The notes under the pieces are model-generated. The model saw nothing but the letters and a program-made list of their open reading frames with translations. It searched no databases and was not told the DNA's origin. 64,000 nucleotides of DNA from a virus. The stretch covers positions 186,001 to 250,000 of IMG/VR virus record IMGVR_UViG_3300032236_002285; one strand, given 5' to 3'. Made by a program: the position numbers and the translations under genes. Shown here piece after piece: positions 8,305-19,100 of this stretch. Positions within the stretch are counted from its first letter, which is position 1, and each line of letters begins with the position of its first letter.

Positions 8305-9015
8305 ATGTATAACAAGATATATGACTTTTGTAAGGTAAGAAATCTTGGTAGTGTTTACTCAAATGGAGATGAACCTACACCAAGAGTTAAGTTCATTACT
8401 GGTTTACTAGAATCAGAAGGAATTGACTATGAATTAGATATATTTAAGTCAAGAAATCTTTCTTGTTATAATGTTATTATGAAGGGCAATTCAACTAAAA
8501 TGGTTGTTGCTCATCATGATATTAGCAACCCTAATATTGATAATGCTAATGATAACTCAGCATCTGTTATCAATGCTATTATGATTAAGAAGTTAATGCC
8601 TCATATGAACGTAGTTCTTTTAGATGGTGAAGAATGTGGCGGTTTAGGATCTCAAAGAGTCTCAGATCAAATCAATGAAGGTTACTTTGGCAAAATTGAC
8701 TGGGTTCTTAATTTAGAATTGACTGGTCGTGGTGGTGATACCTTTTTCATCGGTGATTATAGAGGTGTATTATTTGACCATATTAAATCAATGTTTGATT
8801 GTGTAGTTTACAAAACTCCATTTAATGATTCTGTAGTATTCAGAAAAAATGGAATAGATTCATGTGTGATTAATCCTTTACCGACTTTAACTAACGGAAA
8901 TATGGATTATTCTATGTTATATAATTGTCATAATCAAAAGGATACATTATCAACAATCGATGTTAATGATATGCGTATTTTTGTTGAAAAAGTTTTATGT
9001 AAAATACTACAATAA
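8305..9015 (+). CDS. M28-family zinc aminopeptidase-like protein
   Basis: The 236-aa protein has the M28 dizinc pattern in order: H70/H71-x-D72 (VVAHHDIS), D83 in NANDNSASV, the catalytic/bridging pair E109-E110 (LLDGEECGGLGS), and a late His in NCHNQKDT. It has no signal peptide, so it acts in the cytoplasm or is packaged. M28 enzymes release N-terminal amino acids. Its 3' end overlaps the convergent endonuclease remnant by 9 bases. Confidence 0.85.
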   Translation: MYNKIYDFCKVRNLGSVYSNGDEPTPRVKFITGLLESEGIDYELDIFKSRNLSCYNVIMKGNSTKMVVAHHDISNPNIDNANDNSASVINAIMIKKLMPHMNVVLLDGEECGGLGSQRVSDQINEGYFGKIDWVLNLELTGRGGDTFFIGDYRGVLFDHIKSMFDCVVYKTPFNDSVVFRKNGIDSCVINPLPTLTNGNMDYSMLYNCHNQKDTLSTIDVNDMRIFVEKVLCKILQ

Positions 9016-9687
9016 CTTCCAACTCCAAAAATATCCATAACTTTTTTTAATATCACCATTACAACATTTTCTTATACATGCCCTATTGAATCCTAATTCT
9101 CTTTCAATACTACCAGTTGATATCCACTCTTTAATTAGGTTTTTATTAATATCATATTGATAAACACTTTTTTTATTTTGTTGAGACAATGATAGTTTTA
9201 TTTTAGTTTCATCACTTCTTTTTACTCTAAGTTTATTTTTAGTCTCTTCAGTTTGTTTTTTTCTACTAAATTTTTCTTTAAGATGTCCTTGTAGAATATC
9301 TTTTTCATCTTTGTATTTCCAAACATATCCTCCAGATGTTTTATATTTACCACTAGCAGCATTGCCTATGTTGATAATACCAGTTGATGAAATAGCCTCT
9401 TTTATCGAATTAAACTCACATATTAAAATATTATCCTTAAATTGCATGACAGGCTTAGACATTAGTTCGATTCTTTCTTTACTCTTATCTTTTCTACCCT
9501 CACCACCATCTGTTAAATTAACTAATGGACCAAGTTTCATATCTCTTCTACCTATTTCATTTATTACGAGAGATTCTAATTCAAAAGCTTTTTTCTCATC
9601 TAGCTTCTCATAAACTTTTATTATAATTGGATATTTTAATTTAAAATATGATGGATATGATGAAGGTGACGTGCCTGATAGATTCAA
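9007..9687 (-). pseudogene. N-terminally truncated GIY-YIG homing endonuclease with NUMOD repeats
   Basis: The C-terminal part of a GIY-YIG nuclease is clear: the catalytic-Glu helix (AFELESLVINEIGRRD) and the closing NLTDGGEG. Two NUMOD-like DNA-binding repeats follow (PVMQFKDNILICEFNSIKEA and SVYQYDINKNLIKEWISTGS). The GIY and YIG strands that should open the domain are missing; the frame only extends upstream as YKLSTILNLSGTS to a stop near the terminator at 9715. There is no normal ATG (TTG at 9687). It is best read as a decayed mobile endonuclease wedged between two operons. Confidence 0.7.
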
Positions 9688-9714
9688 TATAGTACTAAGT
9701 TTATATAAATAAAA

Positions 9715-9743
9715 AAAACCTCAGATTTCTCTGAGGTTTTTTC
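9715..9743. terminator. Bidirectional intrinsic terminator
   Basis: CCTCAGA/TCTGAGG with loop TTTC is flanked by A-run and T-run on the two sides. It ends the S1-like gene on the minus strand and abuts the truncated endonuclease. Confidence 0.9.
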
Positions 9744-9759
9744 TTTCTGTAAAAATCTA

Positions 9760-10857
9760 TTAACCAATAGTTAAGAAGATTTTACGAGACATTCTATCCA
9801 CTGATAAAACTTTCACTTTAATTGCTTGACCAGCACTGAATTTTCTACCAAGTTTCTCCATTTCTGAAGTGTGGATAAGACCAACTGTCTCATCATCAAG
9901 GTTTACTAAAGTACCAAATGCTTTGGTGTCTTTAACGGTACCTTCAATGATTTGACCGTTTTTGATGTTGTCCCAAAGAGTTTCTCTCAAGATTTGAGTC
10001 AAGATAATTTTATCTTTAATCACTTCTTTGATATAGAACTCAATTTGGAATCCTGGTTGGATTTGAGTTAATTTCTCAGCCCATTCTGGATTAACGTTTG
10101 CCTTGTGAATCATTCCTGTAAGACATTCGTTGAACTCTACGAACACACCAAATGGTGTAGTTCCTGTAACGTGACCGTTATAGATTTTGTTGTATTCCAG
10201 TTGTTTAACAGCATCTGGGATAAGTGTTTGAAGATACTTACGTCTTGAAACGATATAAGTTCCTTCACTCTTTGAGTAAGATTCAATCATTACATTGAAT
10301 GTTTCACCTACTATTGACATAGGGTCGTGAAGTTTGTTGATTCCGGCTAAAGTATTTGGCATAAATCCTGGAAGTGTAACACCACCGTGATTTAATTCAA
10401 CATCATAACCAGCTGGGTTAAGACTCTTAACAGTAACCATAACTGATTCACCTTCAACAAGAGATTTAAGGTTAGCGTGAGCTCTTGATTCATAAAGAGA
10501 AGCAACGCTTCCTTTAATCATAAAAGCGTCTTGGTTTACTTCAGTTATCAAAACATCAATAGCATCACCAATGTTTAAGTTTTTGAAGTATTTAGATTCA
10601 CTAACTCGGTTATCCACTCTAACGTCATCTTTGTATCCTACTACACTGAATACATATTGGTCTGCTGACATGCCAATATATTTAGCGGATACTACTTGAT
10701 TTTCCTCAGGGATATTGATTACATCAAGGTTATAAAGTTTAATCATTTCTTGATACTCTTTTGTGCTTCTATTGCGAGTACCTTTTCGAGTAAATACTGA
10801 TTCATCAAAGATGTCCAATAATTCCTCATTTCCAATTGTGTTGTTATTCATATTCAT
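9760..10857 (-). CDS. S1-repeat (OB-fold) RNA-binding protein, bS1-like
   Basis: The 365-aa protein has about four S1 repeats. The last two are typical: YNGHVTGTTPFGVFVEFNEC and IEGTVKDTKAFGTLVNLDDE, each followed by GLIH/GMIH and a closing K-x-x-L/I strand. The first two are more diverged (VSAKYIGMSADQYVFSVVGY; MVTVKSLNPAGYDVELNHGG). Ribosomal S1 loads mRNA onto the 30S subunit; Bacteroidetes mRNAs rarely use Shine-Dalgarno pairing. A phage S1-like protein could steer ribosomes to phage mRNA (inference). It could also serve RNA degradation, since RNase E and PNPase carry S1 domains, but no nuclease part is present. Confidence 0.8.
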   Translation of the reverse strand: MNMNNNTIGNEELLDIFDESVFTRKGTRNRSTKEYQEMIKLYNLDVINIPEENQVVSAKYIGMSADQYVFSVVGYKDDVRVDNRVSESKYFKNLNIGDAIDVLITEVNQDAFMIKGSVASLYESRAHANLKSLVEGESVMVTVKSLNPAGYDVELNHGGVTLPGFMPNTLAGINKLHDPMSIVGETFNVMIESYSKSEGTYIVSRRKYLQTLIPDAVKQLEYNKIYNGHVTGTTPFGVFVEFNECLTGMIHKANVNPEWAEKLTQIQPGFQIEFYIKEVIKDKIILTQILRETLWDNIKNGQIIEGTVKDTKAFGTLVNLDDETVGLIHTSEMEKLGRKFSAGQAIKVKVLSVDRMSRKIFLTIG

Positions 10858-10915
10858 ATTTTTTAGAGTTACAAAGTAATATATTCAAATCGACTTTAAT
10901 AGTTTAGAAAAAAAA

Positions 10916-11323
10916 TTAATATCTTTTAATATTATTTCTATTCATATAGTCACGAACTCTTGCCGCTTCTTCATACTTCTCTTTTCTGATTAAGTCGTCA
11001 AGCTTTTTGTTTAATTCCTTAGTGACTTCTTCTATTCCTTTTTGCTTAGAAAGTTGTTGAATATCATCAATAAAAGAATTATAAAAATTTTCCATTTGAG
11101 AGATGTCTACAAAGTAGACAGGTACTGGAACAGGTAAGAGTTTTTGTTCAGAAGATTTTTCATCTTCATTTAACTCTTTTAATCTATCACTGTTTTTAAT
11201 TTTTCTAATAAACTCATCAGTAAGTGCTGAATTTTCAACCAGATACTTAGCTAAGTGATAAGGTCTATTTTTGAACATTTTGAGTAGAATAACTAAACTA
11301 CGATATAATTCCTCATTTTCCAT
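10916..11323 (-). CDS. UVR-motif protein, 135 aa
   Basis: The C-terminal 30 residues (ELNKKLDDLIRKEKYEEAAR, then VRDYM) are a good UVR motif, the paired helix by which UvrB and UvrC interact and which also occurs in McsA/ClpC-type proteins. The N-terminus is a helical region (LLKMFKNRPYHLAKYLVENS) followed by a linker with VPVPVYFVDIS. No nuclease or ATPase part is present. It sits between the S1-like gene and the structural cluster on the minus strand. It may be an adaptor to host UvrB/UvrC or a Clp partner; the sequence does not decide. Confidence 0.65.
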   Translation of the reverse strand: MENEELYRSLVILLKMFKNRPYHLAKYLVENSALTDEFIRKIKNSDRLKELNEDEKSSEQKLLPVPVPVYFVDISQMENFYNSFIDDIQQLSKQKGIEEVTKELNKKLDDLIRKEKYEEAARVRDYMNRNNIKRY

Positions 11324-11353
11324 ACAACTTTTATGTAGGAAATGGTAACTTGT

Positions 11354-12043
11354 TTAGATCCTTTCGAAGAAAATATTAAAGTAATAATCAAAGTTATATT
11401 GAGATGATGACTTCTCTTGACTGAAGTAAACTTTTATTTGAGAATCATCATATGCCAAATCCTTTTGAATTTTTGTTAGTAAGTTAGAATTTGATATGAT
11501 ATTTGGATTCCAAGTATTTACATATCTTAATACATTTTGATTCATTAAGTCTTTATAAGAAAGATATAAATCTATTCTACTAAACTTATATTTATTTAAC
11601 ACATTATTAGATATGTATTCTTTTAAAGCAGTATTTACATCATTATTCTTTGTTATTGAGTTACTAACTCCTTCAAAACTTCTATATCTTTTCATAATAG
11701 CAAATAAGTAATCGGATAAAATCGATTTTAAGTCAATATTTAATATCCATTTAGTATTGCCATCTTTTTGGTAGGATAATTGAGACGGATCAATCGTGAT
11801 TGTTTGATGACTTTTCATATTATCCGATGCAGAATAAACTTGTGTTGGTAAAGATGACTCAATTGATAAATCTAATTGCTCACCTGTAGCTTTTTGATAA
11901 TAGATAATATTTTGATTTGAAATATAAATACTATCTTCAATATACAACATTTTAGCACTAAAGAAGTTACTTTCTTCAACCATGTTATAAGTTCCGTATA
12001 TTGACGAATTAATGAATTCTGGTGATATGTAATTTCTTCTCAT
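11354..12043 (-). CDS. Predicted virion structural protein, 229 aa
   Basis: No family is recognised. The start MRRNYISPEFINSSIYGTYN and the Tyr/Asn/Ser-rich composition are those of tail or baseplate parts of large Bacteroidetes phages. It lies 1 base from the 1370-aa gene on the same strand and ends with YNFDYYFNIFFERI, typical of a buried C-terminal strand. No signal peptide or membrane segment is seen. Confidence 0.5.
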   Translation of the reverse strand: MRRNYISPEFINSSIYGTYNMVEESNFFSAKMLYIEDSIYISNQNIIYYQKATGEQLDLSIESSLPTQVYSASDNMKSHQTITIDPSQLSYQKDGNTKWILNIDLKSILSDYLFAIMKRYRSFEGVSNSITKNNDVNTALKEYISNNVLNKYKFSRIDLYLSYKDLMNQNVLRYVNTWNPNIISNSNLLTKIQKDLAYDDSQIKVYFSQEKSSSQYNFDYYFNIFFERI

Positions 12044-12044
12044 G

Positions 12045-15000
12045 TTATAAACTTATATTTTTAATTGGTGTTTGAATACCTCTTAAACCAACATCTTGTA
12101 TAAGTGTTGATTTAGATTCTAATGATGTGGCAACAGAAGGGTTATTAGCTGTTAAATAATGATAGTTCAAATCCCAAGTTGACTTAAATATAAATGAGTC
12201 TAATATAGTATAACCAAACTCATCAAGCATAGGATAAATTGACTTTTCACTAGTTACATTATTTAATTTAAGAACTGAGTTAACATGATTTATTTTTCTT
12301 ACCTTTCTTTCCTTTACAATACCGAATTCAGTTAAAGTTGTATCAAATTTATAATTGCTTAAAACCTGATATTGTGTTGATGTTGGTTCTTTAGGTGATT
12401 CAAATAATTGTATATCATAAAAAATAGGCATATAAAAACCACTAAATCTATAAATAACATCTTGTGTTATGTTAACATTGCCATTATAATTAGCAATTGG
12501 CTCTGGAACATCATTATTAGGTATTATCTCAGCCGCAACAGATACATTGTTATAATAATTTAAATTACTCAAATCAGCCGCAATGGATGTTAAAACTTTA
12601 GAAGCTTTAAGTTGTTTAGGTGTGTCTATAGCATTTGTTGTAATAGAATTGTGTTTCATCATAACTTCATCCGGTGTTTCACAAATTATATAGTGAGGCA
12701 ATCCTTGAATATTGTCATAATTATATCTTTTAATACTACCATCTTCTCCTATTATTATATAATTGATAAAATCAGTAAATCCATACTTATTTGATAAATC
12801 ATTTATACTTTGAATAAAATTATGAGCTGTTAGCTTTTTATTTAATTCATTGTATAAGGTATCTCTATCAACATTGCTTAAATTTGGAACCGTATTGTCA
12901 GATATATTTACATTGATAAGAATATTCTTCCACATTTTATTTATGTAGATATTAATACCGTTTTCCAATGTTGAGTTAGATGTATTACTATTTATCATAT
13001 AGTATGAGTTATTCATCTCAATTATTGGATTTGTTGTTGAGTTATAGACAATAGAAGTATCTGGTAGTAAACTATATTGTCTTGTCCAATCTTTTGAAAC
13101 GCCTGGTTCGTTACCCGCCATTGAAGATGTACAATAGTAAACTACTTCGTTATGAACAATATATGTATTTGTGTATGAAACACTAGGATTCCAAATACTT
13201 ATAGTTGACCATTTTGGACTATTTGATTGAGTTGCTACCCAGTAGTAACTACCTGTGTTGTCATATACAACTGTGCCTTCTAATTGACTTCTAAGTGGGT
13301 TATAAGATGTTGTTATATTATAAGGTTGTTGATAATCTGGTCTATGATGGTTTGATGAAGTCATAGACATATAATATTGACCTTTGAATAAAACAGTTGA
13401 ACCATAAGAATATCCGGGTGTATCAGATTGTGTTGGACTCCAGAAATCATCCGTACCACCAACATAGTAATAATAATCACCATGATTATAAACTATATCA
13501 TTGTTAAAACCAACTCCAGATCCTGGGTAAGTACCTATTGGACTCCAAAAAACTGACTTACCACTTACTGTTGTGTATGGTAACCAACCAACTTGATTAT
13601 ATGGTGCAGATATTACTCTTTTCATTGATGTGTAATCCTTACTAGGAACTGTAACAATATTATTGATTATCGTAGATTGATATAAAATATCATCTTTAAC
13701 TACAATGTCTCCAAGATTGTATGTTTTGTCCATTTTCCAGTTATCAAAAATAGTCCAACTCATTTGGTTTTGTGATTGAGTTAAAGCACCAATGTTGTTA
13801 CCAAGTGGTGAATCAATAACTGACCAGTCATTATCTGATAATAATATAGAAAACTTATACCCATCAAATGTATTTGATGTTTTTAGGTTCAACATACTTA
13901 TTTTACCAGTTTGGTCTTTTTTAATATCATCAATATCATAGATTAAAAACTTAATACCTTTGAAAACCGACATATTTGGTATAGAAGTATCTCCTGTGTT
14001 GAATAAAGAATACTTTTTAACATTTTTAGATACTTTATAGTTATCAAAATTAGCTGTTCTATTAAAGAAATAAGAAAAATAATCAAAACTATAAGTAGCA
14101 GAAGATCCAGTTGCTGTTGTATAAGTAGTTAAATTCAAATACTTATCAAGTTCAAAGTTAAATGATGTGTCTATACCAGACGATGTTTGATTCTCAACAT
14201 GTAAAGTATGATGTATATAAGATGATGTTGAAGAATTAATAGTATAGAAATAGTCTAAATTTCTTTCAATTCTTCGTGTGTCGGGATCGAAAGGATTAGC
14301 CGTTCTATTGTAATCTTCAAACATCAAAGAGTTATTCAATAAATAAGGAACATCATTTGCTGATAGTGAATTTTGAAATCCCCATCTACAATAAGTAGCA
14401 TTTTTTCTCCATATCTCAGAAAGACTACCGTTATCTATCTTAAATGTTTCATAATTAGCCGTATATTCAGATGATACAGGTATATTAACTACTTCTGAGT
14501 TATATACAAAGTCATCATAATGCTTTGGAAAAGTGTTGCTATTTAAATTTGTAAGATACATCTTAGTCTCATCTGTGTTAGTTAAGCTGAACTTATTTTC
14601 ATATTCATATTTAGAATATTCAGTATCAATAATTTTATCATCAAAGTCTTTAATATCCGTAAATTTAAGTTTATAAATATTAAACTTTTTAGGTGGATTA
14701 TTAGCATCAACAACAAAGCTTACTTTTTTAGTATAGCTAGGATCATTTTTATTAATCCAATATTGATAATCATTTTGATTAACCTTAAAAGAATAATCTG
14801 TATTGATTCTAATTCTTGTTGTAACGGTTTTAACCCCATTAACTAATTCTGGACCAGTTTCTCTAACTAAATTATGTAAAACGCCATCAATTTCAATTAA
14901 CCAAATATCAGCAGAATCCCACTCATCAAATAAGTAGTTACTATTATCATAGTTTAATAATCTATTAGGATATATTGAGTCATCAGCACCTATAGTACCA

Positions 15001-16157
15001 AAACCTTTGTTTAACATAGATTGTTTACCAGATAAATCAATATCCGATATAATTCTATACTTATTAGTTACTTTATCTGTATATTGTTGAGTAACAACAT
15101 TTCCAGTTTTAACTGGTTGTAAAACATTTGGTGTTGTTTGAGTGAACATTTCTACCTTATAATATTCTCCATTATATTCTACATAATAAATCTTATTATC
15201 TAAGAATCCTTCTACAAATGGGTCACCTGATGGTGAATATAATATATTACCTGGTTGAATAACAGCATCTGATTTAATAAATGGTGTGATATAAGGTGAA
15301 ATAGCTTTTACCTTAACCATATCTTCTAAATAAAAACCATAATATCTATTAATAGACCATTTTCTAATAGAATCAGAATCAGCAGGCATGTCGTTAAAAA
15401 GAAAAGACATATTGATTATATTAGGGAAAACAACTTTGTGGTTTTTATAACCATCAAAAACGAATTTTTCAAATTCGTATATTTCTTTTTCGTTTTCATA
15501 AACTGACTCTAAAAATTGAGACTTACTTATATAACCACCTGTTTCATAATCTATACCATTCCATTTAGTAAACTCTAAGTTTTGAAAACTCATTTCAAAT
15601 GGAGTTAAAGGAAAAAAAGAATTATTATTGAAATTTAAATCCAACCATTCACCTAACACGCTATTTTTAGTTAAATCAAATACCTTAACCGTTTTGAATT
15701 TATTAAGTATGTTAGATTTAAAATTATCTTTAGTAACTGATTCAATGCCTGTTCCATCTACTCTAAAAATAATAAACTTCTTAGGTAAATTATTTGGTGA
15801 AATATAAAGTGGAGAAAAATATTCAAATTCTTCTTGATAGTTTTTATTATCAGATATATTTCTAGCACCATACTGATAAAGTTCATCATATTGAGCAGAA
15901 TAATCTTTACTCATAGAATCAACATCATTATCATACTTTATGTAAAAAGCTGTATCAGCTGGTAAGCCATCATAAAAATAAGTTACTAATTCATCATAGT
16001 AATTCTTTTTAATAAAATCAACTTTTTTGAATTTAGTATTTGACAGCTCTTCTTTTGATTCAATACTATCAAGTGATAAATTATAGCTACTATCCACCAT
16101 TATTTTGATGTTAGTAGTTAATCCGACATTAGTTCTTAATATAGCAAAGCTCTTCAA
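12045..16157 (-). CDS. Giant baseplate/fibre structural protein with carbohydrate-binding-like repeats, 1370 aa
   Basis: The protein is Asn/Tyr/Ser-rich, as expected of a phage tail or baseplate part. Between residues ~780 and 1010 it has at least five short repeats of the CBM5/12 (chitin-binding-like) type: a Tyr-x-x-Gly-x-x-V strand, a Y-Y-x strand and a closing Trp (for example YNLGDIVVKDDILYQS, YSYGSTVLFKGQYYMS, EGTVVYDNTGSYYWVA). Such modules bind polysaccharide, so part of the protein may contact the host capsule. The N-terminal 700 residues show no known domain. It lies 15 bases downstream of the 1055-aa structural gene on the same strand. Confidence 0.65.
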   Translation of the reverse strand: MKSFAILRTNVGLTTNIKIMVDSSYNLSLDSIESKEELSNTKFKKVDFIKKNYYDELVTYFYDGLPADTAFYIKYDNDVDSMSKDYSAQYDELYQYGARNISDNKNYQEEFEYFSPLYISPNNLPKKFIIFRVDGTGIESVTKDNFKSNILNKFKTVKVFDLTKNSVLGEWLDLNFNNNSFFPLTPFEMSFQNLEFTKWNGIDYETGGYISKSQFLESVYENEKEIYEFEKFVFDGYKNHKVVFPNIINMSFLFNDMPADSDSIRKWSINRYYGFYLEDMVKVKAISPYITPFIKSDAVIQPGNILYSPSGDPFVEGFLDNKIYYVEYNGEYYKVEMFTQTTPNVLQPVKTGNVVTQQYTDKVTNKYRIISDIDLSGKQSMLNKGFGTIGADDSIYPNRLLNYDNSNYLFDEWDSADIWLIEIDGVLHNLVRETGPELVNGVKTVTTRIRINTDYSFKVNQNDYQYWINKNDPSYTKKVSFVVDANNPPKKFNIYKLKFTDIKDFDDKIIDTEYSKYEYENKFSLTNTDETKMYLTNLNSNTFPKHYDDFVYNSEVVNIPVSSEYTANYETFKIDNGSLSEIWRKNATYCRWGFQNSLSANDVPYLLNNSLMFEDYNRTANPFDPDTRRIERNLDYFYTINSSTSSYIHHTLHVENQTSSGIDTSFNFELDKYLNLTTYTTATGSSATYSFDYFSYFFNRTANFDNYKVSKNVKKYSLFNTGDTSIPNMSVFKGIKFLIYDIDDIKKDQTGKISMLNLKTSNTFDGYKFSILLSDNDWSVIDSPLGNNIGALTQSQNQMSWTIFDNWKMDKTYNLGDIVVKDDILYQSTIINNIVTVPSKDYTSMKRVISAPYNQVGWLPYTTVSGKSVFWSPIGTYPGSGVGFNNDIVYNHGDYYYYVGGTDDFWSPTQSDTPGYSYGSTVLFKGQYYMSMTSSNHHRPDYQQPYNITTSYNPLRSQLEGTVVYDNTGSYYWVATQSNSPKWSTISIWNPSVSYTNTYIVHNEVVYYCTSSMAGNEPGVSKDWTRQYSLLPDTSIVYNSTTNPIIEMNNSYYMINSNTSNSTLENGINIYINKMWKNILINVNISDNTVPNLSNVDRDTLYNELNKKLTAHNFIQSINDLSNKYGFTDFINYIIIGEDGSIKRYNYDNIQGLPHYIICETPDEVMMKHNSITTNAIDTPKQLKASKVLTSIAADLSNLNYYNNVSVAAEIIPNNDVPEPIANYNGNVNITQDVIYRFSGFYMPIFYDIQLFESPKEPTSTQYQVLSNYKFDTTLTEFGIVKERKVRKINHVNSVLKLNNVTSEKSIYPMLDEFGYTILDSFIFKSTWDLNYHYLTANNPSVATSLESKSTLIQDVGLRGIQTPIKNISL

Positions 16158-16172
16158 TTTTTAAAAATTATT

Positions 16173-19100
16173 TTATCTGATAGAAGTGTTAATTGCATTA
16201 GTTACTTTTCTAACGATTACTTTACTTCTATTTATATTAAACTTGATACTGAATACAAATGGTCTGTTTTCTGCCTCATTTTCTAAGAAGAATTTAACCT
16301 TCTTAACATGTTGTACCGTCTGTCTAGATGAATTTAGATTAATGTATTTATAGTTTAATCCACTTTGATTATTGTCTAAAGAATTCATTTTGAAGTAAAT
16401 ATTCAAAGGAATAACGGTAGAATTAGCATCACCAGTATCAATTGTTTTTATTTTATCTGAGTTTGTTTCTACAATTGTTTCTAAGTTATGAACAACTGGA
16501 TGTATAGTTGTTAATAATTTAGCCGTAGATGATACAGAAACATTCGTATCTATCCACTTTGAAGGATCTAATAAAGATTTATTATTACCAACAAATGATA
16601 AAATAGCTGTTTCATTAAATCCTACATTATATTCATTAGAAGATAAAACATTAGTAATAGAGTTTGATGCGTTTGTTGTAAATAAATTTCCTACATTTTC
16701 TGTTAACTTAGTAACAGATGTGTCTAAAACAGAATCATAATTTATCATCCAAACATATTGGTTATCTAATTGTGTTCTGGTTTGACCTGAAATATCTGAA
16801 GTTATTAACTCATCGTGGTCATTAACCCAGAATGTTTGAGGAACACCTGTGTTATAAACACTTGGGTTTTGTAAATAAGTTCTATTAGAAAGTAATCCTA
16901 ATGGAGAACTTGTTGACTTATTTCTAATCTTAACAACATAGTCTTTAATAACATAGATATTATTAGCATAAACTCTACCAGTTGGTATTCCAGAACCAGT
17001 ATATGGATCAAGATAATCTTCACACTCAACATTAAATGTTGTTTCACTTCCATTAGCAACTGCAAACTCTTGGTTATTTCTAAGAATAACAACTTCAAGT
17101 TCACCTTTAACCATTTTAATTTTCTCTTCAAGAGTAGCAATTCTATCTTGTAAGGATTTTAAGTAAGTAAATAAGTCTAAAGCAACACCATTGGCATCCT
17201 TAAATCCAGATAATATCTTAGTTGCATCATGATGAAAAGTAACATTATTTACAACAATAGTATCTGATAAGTGATCATCTAAACCTTTAGCTGATAACTC
17301 TTGATTTACCTTAACTTTTAAGTCTTCAGATGTTGCTGCTTGTAATATAAAGTCATTTTCATTTAAAACATTATTTAAATCATTTGGAAACTCAATAGTT
17401 AAAATATCAGACCAATCTGATTCTACTGGAGACTCAGGCCAACCTACTTCAGATATAGATTTAATTCTAACATCTATTTTTTCATTAGCTTGAATATCTA
17501 AGTCTAATTGGTTAATATTAGGAGTATCAGCACTTTCAATATTTTGGATCTCCCAAGTATATTCACCAGTACCTTGATTATAAACTCTTTTTCTAGCATC
17601 TGTTTTAAATTCATTCCAGTTAGAGAATGCTGCTTTTGTTTGAGTATTATCAACTGCAAATGTTTCAACTGGTGGTTCAGTACCATCTTTACTTAAATAT
17701 CTATATTGAACTCTAAATTGAACAATCTCTTGTGGTCTTGTACCTCTTGTAACAACAGCAGACGGTATAGTCCAGAAACCTCTAATTCTAAACTTAGGTT
17801 GTACCTTTGTTTGAGGACTATTTGATAACTGAATAATTTCTTGAGTTGTAGTAGCAAGTAATTTAGACTTACTATCTTTTTTTCTTGTAAGCTCTTCAAT
17901 TTCAAGATTTGCTTGTTTTTTATCAGATTCAGATTTGAATTTGACAAATTTAGCTTTAGCATTTTTATCAACAATAGCATCAGAAATTTGTTGTATCTCA
18001 GATTGTAACGTAAGATGATAATTATGCTTTTGTTTAATTAAATTAGAATCAGGAGTATCTGTTAAGTGTTTATTAATTTGAACAACTTTAAAGTTAGCCG
18101 AATTCAATGTTGGTGCAACTGGTGTGCCAGCTAAAGAATTAGGAGTCTTTTTGGCAACCAAGTCTTTCAATACCGTACCATAGTCATATACATAGTCTGT
18201 ATAGAATTGCTCCATTGTAAGACCATTTTGAGGTGATGTTGAATCTAATGTTAAATCATTAGTCCAATATCCTGTACCTAAGCTCCAATTTCTTGCCAAT
18301 AGATTAACATCGGCATTTAATGGTTTAATAAAAACTACATTTCTCTCGTTATAACCAACACTTACTTTTACTGTTTTAGTGTAAAGAACTGGTGAGTAAA
18401 TTTTAAGAGTTCCAATTCCAACAGGAATTGCTTCAACACCTTCAACTCTTTCAAATCTAACTCTTGGGCTAGATTCTGCAGTAGATACTTCAATTACTTT
18501 ATATCTTGTTGAAGTTTGAGCTGAATTAATAATAACTTCACTACCAACAGATAATTGAGCTGTTTGATTGGATGCTCTAACTAAATATGTTAAAGTATCT
18601 AAAACATACCAAAGTTTTCTATTAATTCTATCTTCTTGAATTCTAAGAACTGAAAACTGACCATCATATAACAAATCTTGAGGGTCTAAATCAAATACTT
18701 GCTCATCAAATTGAGGATTAGTAGGATAAAGAACACCTGGTGTTGTACTATGCCAGTTTTCAAAATCAGTTATAACAATTGAAGAATTACCTCTAAATAA
18801 AGTATTAAAGCTATTCAAAGCTGATTGTCCAAGTGCTGTTAAGTTACCTGAAGCATCAGTTGCAAAATCTACAATGTATCTTCTACTTAAAACCTTTCTT
18901 ACATTATCTTCTACTTTTCCAGTTAGATCTAATTCAATAGAAACAATTGGACTCATAAGTCCATCAAAAAACCAATTATTAACCGCCTTAAATTTAGTAA
19001 GTGTACCAAGTGTTCCGACAGCATTTGGTTCTCTATTTAAGTCAACTGTAATTATTTTTTTATATTTATTCTGGCTTGATGTTGATATCATCGAACCAGC